A DNA stretch of 5,761 nucleotides, from assembly GCA_028287885.1 (NCBI GenBank), contig JAQBOT010000441.1, forward strand, positions 1 through 5,761, given 5' to 3'. The stretch's first letter is position 1. Every line of letters starts with the position of its first letter. Made by a program: the position numbers and the translations under genes. This DNA is from Pedobacter sp. (GTDB lineage: Bacteria > Bacteroidota > Bacteroidia > Sphingobacteriales > Sphingobacteriaceae). Shown here in pieces: positions 1-5,761 of the stretch. Under the pieces are notes generated by a model, which worked only from the letters and a program-made list of their open reading frames with translations, had not been told where the DNA came from and did no database searches.

Positions 1-1500
1 GGAAAAGTTGACCTTTCAAATATCGACGTTTACTATCGTCCGAAGGATAGTACTGACCCATTTCAAACCGACATTTGGACGCTCAATGGCAACCCGCATG
101 AAGAGTTTATGCCTAAATTCAACTATAAAGGCTTCCAATACATAGAGGTAACCAGCACTTCTCCACTCAAGCTTAATAAAAATAGCATCACAGCCTATTT
201 TATGCACAGCGACGTTCCAGCTATAGGCCAGATAAGCTCATCAAATCCACTTATAGATAAATTGTGGCAAGCGACGAACAGCTCGTATTTATCAAATCTG
301 TTTGGATACCCAACCGACTGCCCACAGCGAGAGAAAAATGGCTGGACTGGCGACGGGCATTTCGGCTTAGAAACCGGCCTCTATAATTTTGATGGCATTA
401 CAGTTTACGAAAAGTGGCTTGCAGATCACAGGGACGAGCAACAGCCAAACGGAGTTCTGCCGGATATCATCCCAACTGGCGGCTGGGGTTATGGTACGGC
501 AAATGGAACCGACTGGACAAGTACCATTGCCATCATTCCATGGAATATTTATATGTTTTACGGAGATAGTAAATCATTAAGTGATTGCTACGGGAACATT
601 AAGAAGTATGTAAACTATGTTGAACACATTAGTCCACATGGGTTAACCACTTTCGGTCGTGGGGACTGGGTTCCTGTAAAGTCCAAATCTTCTCTCGAGT
701 ACACGTCCTCCGTATATTACTTTGTTGATGCGGATATTCTTGCTAAAGCTGCCAAGCTTTTTAACAAAGCGGATGATTACAAATACTACACTGCATTAGC
801 TAAGAAAATAAGGATAGCTATAAACCGCAAATACCTGAAAGAATCTACCGGAATGTACGGAAGTGGTACACAAACTGAACTAAGCATGGCCTTACAGTGG
901 GGAATTGTACCGGAGGATCTTAAAAGTAAAGTTGCAGAAAATCTTGCCAGGCGTGTTGAATCAGATGGCATGCACTTGGATGTGGGTGTACTTGGAGCAA
1001 GAGCTGTTTTGACTGCGCTCAGCGACAATGGTCAGGCAGATGTTGCTTATGAACTTGCGGCCCAGGATAGCTACCCCTCTTGGGGATGGTGGATCAAAAA
1101 CGGCGCAACAACGCTCTATGAAAACTGGGATATCAATGCGAAACGGGATATATCCATGAATCACATGATGTTTGGTGAGATCGGCGGCTGGCTATTTAAA
1201 GGAATTGGCGGCATCAATATCGATGAAGCGAATCCCGGTTTTAGCAATACACTACTAAAGCCAAACTTTGTAAAAGGACTTAACCAGTTCGAAGCTAGTC
1301 ATGAGGGGCCGTATGGCACTATTGTTTCTTCCTGGAAAAGAAGAGGCGCTAAAGTCCTTTACGAAGTCGTGGTGCCAGCAAATTCAAAAGCAACGATTTA
1401 CTTTCCACAAACAGGGAATAAATGCGCTTATATAGGCGGCACAAAGATTTCCTCCAGTTATGAAGTCGGCGCTGGAAAATATGAATTTGAAGTTAGATAA
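1..1500 (+). CDS. Alpha-L-rhamnosidase, GH78 family (5'-truncated, C-terminal half)
   Basis: The reading frame is open from base 1 to a TAA at 1498-1500, so this is the last 499 codons of a longer gene; family members are usually about 900-1100 residues. The ATG at 109 is internal and should not be taken as the start, because family-like sequence (DPFQTDIW, GFQYIEV) runs across it. Codons 1 to about 60 are the end of a beta-sandwich domain, about 75-415 the (alpha/alpha)6 catalytic barrel, and about 416-499 the C-terminal beta domain. The barrel carries DCPQREKNGWTGD (bases 316-354). By family knowledge its D106, E111 and D118 match the conserved acidic cluster that holds the general acid and binds rhamnose. 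NGATTLYENWD follows, with E374 (1120-1122) as probable general base. Family enzymes hydrolyse terminal alpha-L-rhamnose from plant glycans or glycosides. The GH29 gene follows after 75 bases on the same strand, suggesting co-transcription. Location is probably periplasmic, but the N-terminus is not visible. Confidence 0.93.
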   Translation, partial: GKVDLSNIDVYYRPKDSTDPFQTDIWTLNGNPHEEFMPKFNYKGFQYIEVTSTSPLKLNKNSITAYFMHSDVPAIGQISSSNPLIDKLWQATNSSYLSNLFGYPTDCPQREKNGWTGDGHFGLETGLYNFDGITVYEKWLADHRDEQQPNGVLPDIIPTGGWGYGTANGTDWTSTIAIIPWNIYMFYGDSKSLSDCYGNIKKYVNYVEHISPHGLTTFGRGDWVPVKSKSSLEYTSSVYYFVDADILAKAAKLFNKADDYKYYTALAKKIRIAINRKYLKESTGMYGSGTQTELSMALQWGIVPEDLKSKVAENLARRVESDGMHLDVGVLGARAVLTALSDNGQADVAYELAAQDSYPSWGWWIKNGATTLYENWDINAKRDISMNHMMFGEIGGWLFKGIGGINIDEANPGFSNTLLKPNFVKGLNQFEASHEGPYGTIVSSWKRRGAKVLYEVVVPANSKATIYFPQTGNKCAYIGGTKISSSYEVGAGKYEFEVR

Positions 1501-1575
1501 TGCTCGGTATAAGCCCTAGGGATACAAAGTAATCGACTAGATTTAATATAACCCAAAAACTAGTAAATTAAAGAT
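1501..1575 (+). other. Short spacer and A-rich leader before the GH29 gene
   Basis: This 75-base spacer separates two co-directional glycosidase genes. I see no convincing Bacteroidota promoter (a TTTG box with a TAnnTTTG -7 element) and no stable hairpin followed by a T-run, so read-through from the rhamnosidase gene is the simplest reading. The last 20 bases before the ATG are A/T-rich with no strong Shine-Dalgarno sequence, which is usual for translation starts in Bacteroidota. The lack of a promoter is judged by eye only. Confidence 0.4.
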
Positions 1576-2988
1576 ATGAAGCTTAAATCATTTCTAAAAA
1601 AGGCGGCGTTCTACTTGCTCCTGAATATGCCAATTTTAGCCTTCGCTCAAGCCAAAAGCATTCAAGACCCGCAACACCTTCACGAGCTTCAACAGAAGTT
1701 CGTTGATCTGCGTTTCGGCATGTTTATTCATTACAATATCCCGACCTACGCAAACGCAGATTGGCCTGATCCAAATGCTTCCCCAAACCTTTTCAATCCT
1801 AAACATCTGGATGCAGACCAATGGGCAAAAGCCGCGAAGTCGGCAAACATGAGCTATGGCTGCTTAACCACCAAACACCATAGCGGATTTTGTATCTGGG
1901 ACACAAAAAGCACCGACTACAATGTAATGAAATCCCCATATGGCAAAGATGTTGTAAAGCAGTTTACCGATGCTTTCAGAGCTAACGGACTTAAAGTTAT
2001 GCTCTACTATTCCATCCTGGATACCCATCATAAGCTCAGACCAAATCAAATTACGCCTAAGCATATTGAAATGGTTAAAACACAAATTACCGAGCTGCTT
2101 ACCAATTATGGCAAGATTGAAGCACTCATTATAGATGGATGGGATGCACCCTGGTCAAGGATTTCCTATGATGATATTCCCTTTGAGGATATTTACAGAT
2201 TAATAAAAACACTTCAGCCCGATTGCCTTGTTATGGACTTAAATGGTGCAAAGTATCCGGCGGAAGGACTTTACTATACTGATATTAAAACTTACGAAAT
2301 GGGCGCAGGACAGCGCATGTCTAAGGAGAGCAAAGTCATGCCATCCTTGGCCTGCCTTCCAATAAACACTTCCTGGTTCTGGAAAACTGATTTTCCCACT
2401 GTGCCCGTACGTAAGCCTCAGGAGATCGTAGATAAGCTGATCAAACCCCTGAATGAAGCAAGCTGTAATTTTATTATGAATGTGGCGCCAAATCGAGATG
2501 GACGTATTAATGAGAATGCAATTGCAGCACTAAAGGAAGTAGGAAAGCTGTGGAAGAATGAGGGTCCAAATACCCCCTTGCCTACGTTAGATATGCCAAT
2601 AATCTCAAGCAATAAGGCTATAGATAGACCCAGTAACTCCAGCTGGAGTGATGATATGAACATTATGGACTTCGCCAACGATGATGACTACAAAACCTCC
2701 TGGATTTCCAATGCTACAGTAAGCGAGCCATGGTACGAAGTCGAATTGAAGAATGAACAGGCTGTTAATATGATTGTTGTTGAAGAGGAGAAGCCAAACA
2801 TAGAATCGTATGTACTGGAATACTGGAATGGAACCGGGTGGACTACAATTTTCGATGGTAAAAATGAGGAGCGGGTTAAAGTACATAGACTCCCACGATT
2901 CTGGACAAGCAAGGTTCGTATTCGCATCAAACATGCAAAAGGTGTCGCATCAATAGCGGAATTTCAAGTTTTTGATGAAAGAAGATAA
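1576..2988 (+). CDS. Secreted GH29 alpha-L-fucosidase-family protein with C-terminal discoidin-like domain
   Basis: This is a complete 470-residue protein. Residues 1 to about 24 form a signal peptide (basic MKLKSFLKK, hydrophobic core, AFA-Q junction), implying export to the periplasm or cell surface. The ATG at 1576 is chosen because the signal peptide begins directly there. Residues about 35-335 are a GH29 (beta/alpha)8 catalytic domain: RFGMFIHYN (46-54), TKHHSGFCIWD (99-109), and IIDGWD with D187 at the position of the GH29 nucleophile (retaining mechanism, known for the family). The general acid is not obvious; E241 and E251 are candidates. Residues about 345-468 resemble an F5/8 type C (discoidin, CBM32-like) beta-sandwich, ending in IAEFQVFDE, which could bind sugar. 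The family mostly removes terminal alpha-L-fucose, but some GH29-like proteins differ in linkage or sugar, so exact specificity is open. It lies downstream of the rhamnosidase gene, fitting joint removal of deoxy-sugar side chains. Confidence 0.88.
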   Translation: MKLKSFLKKAAFYLLLNMPILAFAQAKSIQDPQHLHELQQKFVDLRFGMFIHYNIPTYANADWPDPNASPNLFNPKHLDADQWAKAAKSANMSYGCLTTKHHSGFCIWDTKSTDYNVMKSPYGKDVVKQFTDAFRANGLKVMLYYSILDTHHKLRPNQITPKHIEMVKTQITELLTNYGKIEALIIDGWDAPWSRISYDDIPFEDIYRLIKTLQPDCLVMDLNGAKYPAEGLYYTDIKTYEMGAGQRMSKESKVMPSLACLPINTSWFWKTDFPTVPVRKPQEIVDKLIKPLNEASCNFIMNVAPNRDGRINENAIAALKEVGKLWKNEGPNTPLPTLDMPIISSNKAIDRPSNSSWSDDMNIMDFANDDDYKTSWISNATVSEPWYEVELKNEQAVNMIVVEEEKPNIESYVLEYWNGTGWTTIFDGKNEERVKVHRLPRFWTSKVRIRIKHAKGVASIAEFQVFDERR

Positions 2989-3012
2989 GATTTAACTAGG
3001 CAAAATAACAAG

Positions 3013-3047
3013 AACGCCCCATATAGTGAGACACGATATGGGGCGTT
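3013..3047. terminator. Bidirectional Rho-independent-type terminator between convergent genes
   Basis: AACGCCCCATAT (3013-3024) pairs perfectly with ATATGGGGCGTT (3036-3047), giving a 12-bp stem. The 11-base loop can pair further through GTG/CAC around AGA after one A-G mismatch. On the plus strand it is followed by T-rich sequence (TTTCAGTTAGAGTTTATTT), and on the minus strand by TTCTTGTTATTTTG. It begins 24 bases after the GH29 stop and ends 37 bases beyond the GH3 stop, so it is placed to stop both transcripts. The T-tracts are interrupted, so efficiency is uncertain. Confidence 0.82.
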
Positions 3048-3084
3048 TCAGTTAGAGTTTATTTACTCTTTAAATCAGATCTTA

Positions 3085-5385
3085 TTATAGCAAACTAAAA
3101 TTTACCTCTTTTACATCCCTTGAGTTCGAGCCGATGAAAAGCTTAAATGCGCCGGGTTCTGCAACATTCTTCAAACTTGAATTGTAAAATTTCAAGTCAT
3201 CTTCCTTAATCGTAAAGGTGACCTCCTTACTTTCACCTGCTTTTAAACTAATCTTTTGAAAGCCTTTCAGTTCCTTAACTGGCCTGGTACTCGAGCCAAC
3301 AAGGTCTCTGGTGTACAATTGTACCACTTCCTTGCCCGCTACCTTACCCGTGTTGGTAACAGTGACCGATGCTGTTAATGTTTGTCCAGGTTTAAAGCTA
3401 TTTGTACTAAGCTTTATGTCACCATAACTGAAGGTCGTATAACTCAAACCAAATCCAAAAGGATATAAGGGATCATTACTTACATCCAGGTAATTCGAAC
3501 GAAATTTGGAGAACCATTTGCCTTCAACCAATGGCCTTCCAGTGTTTTTGTGACTGTAGTAAATTGGAACCTGCCCAACATTCTGAGGGAAGGTTGCGGT
3601 CAGTTTACCGGATGGATTTACATCGCCAAACAACACGTCAGCAATTGCATTTGCAGATTGGGTGCCTCCAAACCAGACATTCAAGATAGCTGGAACATTT
3701 TCACTTTCCCATTTAATTGCAAGGGGTCTGCCGGTGAAAAGCACAAGTACAACCGGCTTTCCTGTTTTTAACAAGGCTGCAAGTAGTCTTTTTTGAACTT
3801 CCGGCAATTCAATATCGCTGCGGCTTGAGCTTTCACCAGTCATCTCCGAACTCTCTCCTAACGCAGCTACAACAACATCAGATTTGCTTGCATTGTCTAC
3901 CGCTTCTTTAATCAATTGTTCTTCAGAGCGATTGTCTCTCGGTATTTCACGACCGAACATCGTAGCTCTGGTCTGATATTCCGGATCACTTAATAGGTTT
4001 GACCCAATCGAGTGTACAATCTTTACCTGGCTACCAACAGCAGCCTTCAAACCTTCCAACAGGGAAGGCGTATTGCTTAAATCCGCATTCACACTCCAGG
4101 TTCCTGGCATATTGCTTCTTGTATTTGCCAAGGGGCCTACCAAGGCGATAGTTCCTGATTTACGTAACGGAAGCACTTGGTTTTGGTTCTTTAATAGTAC
4201 AAACGATTGTGTTGCAGCTTCCCGCGCCAGTTGCAAATTTGCCGGAGTTAAGATTTCTGTTTTTGCACGTTCCTCATTGCAGTAACGGAATGGGTCTTCA
4301 AACAAACCCAGCTTATACTTGGCTTCTAAGACCAAACGGCATGCATCATTGATCCTCACCTCAGTCACCTTACCTTCCGCAAGAGACTTTTTCAAAGTGG
4401 TCAGAAAACCTTCACTTACCATGTCCATCTCAACGCCTGCATTCAAAGACAAGGAAGATACCTGTTGTAAGTCACCGAGACCATGCTCAATAAGTTCGCT
4501 AACTGCTGTATAATCGGTAACCACAAATCCCTTAAATCCCCACTGCTTACGAAGCAGGTCAGTCATCAGCCATTTGTTTGCCGTTGCCGGAACGCCGTTG
4601 ATGTCGTTAAAAGAAGTCATTACACTTCCTGCACCAGCATCAATGGCGGCTTTGTATGGCGGTAAATATTCATTGTACATCCGGTCAAGACTCATGTCCG
4701 TTGTGTTGTAATCTCTACCTGCTTCTGCCGCACCATATAGAGCGAAATGCTTCACGCAGGCCATAATCGTGTTGTATTTAGAAAGGTCATCCCCCTGATA
4801 TCCTTTAACCATAACCTTGGCGATTTGAGATCCGAGGTACTTATCCTCACCGTTTCCTTCTGAAATCCGTCCCCAGCGTGGGTCACGCGAAATATCCACC
4901 ATAGGAGAGAACGTCCAGTTCAATCCGTCTGCGCTGGCCTCTGTAGCTGCAACACGTGCAGTTTTCTCGATCAATGGCAGATCCCAGCTGCAGGAAAGTG
5001 CCAATGGAATAGGGAAAGTGGTTTTGTAACCATGAATAACATCTTGACCGAAAATTAAAGGGATGTGTAACCTGCTCTGCTTAACAGCAATCTCCTGTGC
5101 TTTGCGGATCCTTGCAGGAGTAGTCATACTGAAGATTCCGCCAACTTGTCCTCGCTTAATTTTGCCTTCTACGTCAGAGCTAACCGATGACCCCGTGGTT
5201 GCTTCACCCCCTGTAACAAGGTTTAGCTGACCAAGTTTCTCCTCTACGGTCATTTTCGACATCAACTGTTTGATGTAAGTGTTCATTTTAGTGTCCTTTG
5301 CAGCTGTAGATTGCTGCTGTTGTGCGAATCCGGCTTGGGTAACCAAAAGGCCAGCAACCAACAGAAACGACGTGGTTTTTTTCAT
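3085..5385 (-). CDS. bglX: Secreted beta-glucosidase, GH3 family, BglX type
   Basis: This is a complete 766-residue protein, close to the length of E. coli BglX. Residues 1 to about 21 are a signal peptide (MKKTTSFLLV start, AGFA-QQ junction), so it acts in the periplasm; the ATG at 5385 opens that peptide. Residues about 40-360 are the GH3 N-terminal (beta/alpha)8 domain, with PMVDISRDPRWGR (161-173), KHFALYG (212-218) and FVVTDY (287-292), in which D291 is the catalytic nucleophile. Residues about 393-645 are the alpha/beta sandwich domain. Its GESSEMTGESSSRSDIELP segment (510-528) aligns by eye with the BglX acid loop, making E518 the likely general acid. Residues about 665-755 are a fibronectin III-like C-terminal domain. 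Family members release terminal beta-D-glucose, and sometimes xylose or other sugars, from oligosaccharides with retention. The upstream gene ends 25 bases before, so both are probably in one operon. All key residues look intact. Confidence 0.94.
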   Translation of the reverse strand: MKKTTSFLLVAGLLVTQAGFAQQQQSTAAKDTKMNTYIKQLMSKMTVEEKLGQLNLVTGGEATTGSSVSSDVEGKIKRGQVGGIFSMTTPARIRKAQEIAVKQSRLHIPLIFGQDVIHGYKTTFPIPLALSCSWDLPLIEKTARVAATEASADGLNWTFSPMVDISRDPRWGRISEGNGEDKYLGSQIAKVMVKGYQGDDLSKYNTIMACVKHFALYGAAEAGRDYNTTDMSLDRMYNEYLPPYKAAIDAGAGSVMTSFNDINGVPATANKWLMTDLLRKQWGFKGFVVTDYTAVSELIEHGLGDLQQVSSLSLNAGVEMDMVSEGFLTTLKKSLAEGKVTEVRINDACRLVLEAKYKLGLFEDPFRYCNEERAKTEILTPANLQLAREAATQSFVLLKNQNQVLPLRKSGTIALVGPLANTRSNMPGTWSVNADLSNTPSLLEGLKAAVGSQVKIVHSIGSNLLSDPEYQTRATMFGREIPRDNRSEEQLIKEAVDNASKSDVVVAALGESSEMTGESSSRSDIELPEVQKRLLAALLKTGKPVVLVLFTGRPLAIKWESENVPAILNVWFGGTQSANAIADVLFGDVNPSGKLTATFPQNVGQVPIYYSHKNTGRPLVEGKWFSKFRSNYLDVSNDPLYPFGFGLSYTTFSYGDIKLSTNSFKPGQTLTASVTVTNTGKVAGKEVVQLYTRDLVGSSTRPVKELKGFQKISLKAGESKEVTFTIKEDDLKFYNSSLKNVAEPGAFKLFIGSNSRDVKEVNFSLL

Positions 5386-5410
5386 ATTAAATGTTATTTG
5401 TGTGTTCTAA
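5386..5410 (-). other. 25-base intergenic gap with A-rich leader of the GH3 gene
   Basis: The gap between the upstream stop and the GH3 ATG is too short for a typical separate promoter plus leader. Read on the minus strand it is A/T-rich (ACAAATAACATTTAAT before the ATG) without a Shine-Dalgarno sequence, as is common in Bacteroidota. It supports translation of both genes from a shared mRNA. Confidence 0.45.
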
Positions 5411-5761
5411 TTATTCAACTTTTATTACTTTACTTCTTTCAGAAACGCCATTCTCGTTAATGGCTTCAATACTGAAATAGTACGTTTTTAGCTTATCCAT
5501 CCCTTTATACCAATATTCATTGGCGTTATAAACCATGATGCTGTTGTACAATTTATCTGGCTCAATGCCTAGGTAAATGTTATAAGCATAGGCATCATCA
5601 GACATTTTCCATTTGATCCATGCACTTCGCTTGTCCTTTTCTGTGCGCAGGATCAGAAAGTCTTTTACACCCTTTGGCTTAGCAGCATTCGCATTTCCAA
5701 AAACCCTTAATCCTGAAATTGCAAACTTACCCGTAGGCATATGCAAGTTTTCTAATTTTAT
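5411..5761 (-). CDS. C-terminal end of a probable secreted carbohydrate-active protein: discoidin-like tail plus fibronectin III domain (5'-truncated)
   Basis: The frame is open from the right edge (5761) to a TAA at 5411-5413, giving 116 codons of a gene that continues beyond the window. A TTG at 5746 could be read as a start, but the frame runs on upstream of it and the sequence has the look of a domain interior, so truncation is preferred. The first 25 residues or so, including FAISGLRVFGN, resemble the last strand of a discoidin (F5/8 type C) domain. The remaining 85 or so form a fibronectin III-like module, with WIKWKMSDDAYAYNIYLG, PDKLY and YYFSIEAINENG. Such tails occur on secreted glycoside hydrolases of Bacteroidota, for example some GH43-type enzymes; the catalytic part is not visible, so the enzyme family is a guess. 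The gene ends 25 bases before the GH3 start, suggesting one transcript and a shared substrate. Confidence 0.7.
   Translation of the reverse strand: MKLENLHMPTGKFAISGLRVFGNANAAKPKGVKDFLILRTEKDKRSAWIKWKMSDDAYAYNIYLGIEPDKLYNSIMVYNANEYWYKGMDKLKTYYFSIEAINENGVSERSKVIKVE

Noticed and set aside
109..1500. Treating the ATG at 109 as the true start of the rhamnosidase gene
   Set aside because: The frame is open from base 1, and family-typical sequence (DPFQTDIW) lies upstream of the ATG, so the gene is cut by the window edge.
1507..1525. Imperfect dyad GTAT-aag-CCCTAGGG-ATAC just after the rhamnosidase stop
   Set aside because: The arms are only four bases, the inner palindrome cannot form a hairpin with a workable loop, and no T-run follows. 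It is not a credible terminator, though the palindrome could be a chance match to a binding site.
2605..2934. Minus-strand open frames of 80-109 codons inside the GH29 gene, and similar frames opposite the GH78 and GH3 genes
   Set aside because: They overlap well-supported coding sequence with conserved catalytic motifs, have no recognisable domains and show no start-region support. They are shadow frames.
3054..3069. AGAGT-ttattt-ACTCT hairpin after the main terminator
   Set aside because: The stem has five base pairs and is AT-rich. It is far weaker than the adjacent 12-bp stem and likely a chance occurrence in AT-rich spacer.
5411..5746. A small stand-alone 111-residue protein starting at TTG 5746
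   Set aside because: The frame continues to the window edge without a stop, there is no signal peptide, and the sequence begins inside what looks like a discoidin-like domain.

Overview
The window reads as a carbohydrate-degradation locus of a Bacteroidota bacterium, most likely a soil or plant-associated member of the Sphingobacteriaceae (Pedobacter/Mucilaginibacter type). The reasons are a moderate, slightly AT-rich base composition, A-rich leaders without clear Shine-Dalgarno sequences, signal peptides ending in the FAQ-type junction common in this phylum, and a cluster of secreted glycoside hydrolases. The genus is inferred from style; no marker gene is present.

Layout: bases 1-1500 (+) hold the C-terminal half of a GH78 alpha-L-rhamnosidase whose 5' part lies outside the window. 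After a 75-base gap, 1576-2988 (+) encodes a complete secreted GH29 alpha-L-fucosidase-family enzyme with a C-terminal discoidin-like (F5/8 type C) domain. A perfect 12-bp inverted repeat at 3013-3047 lies between the convergent gene pairs and probably terminates transcription in both directions. On the minus strand, 3085-5385 encodes a complete secreted GH3 beta-glucosidase of the BglX type. It is preceded by only 25 bases and then by the C-terminal end of another secreted protein (5411-5761, running off the window), which carries the end of a probable discoidin-like domain followed by a fibronectin type III domain.

Together the genes look like the exo-acting side-chain and oligosaccharide trimming part of a polysaccharide utilization locus. 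A rhamnosidase and a fucosidase would remove terminal deoxy-sugars, and the GH3 enzyme would release beta-linked glucose or a related sugar from the non-reducing ends. This fits a plant cell-wall or glycoside substrate, but the window contains no SusC/SusD pair, regulator or endo-acting enzyme to fix the target. I see no RNA genes, mobile elements, CRISPR arrays or long repeats. No intergenic stretch exceeds about 100 bases. Nothing here clearly represents an undescribed system; the most distinctive point is the divergent active-site surroundings of the GH29 protein.
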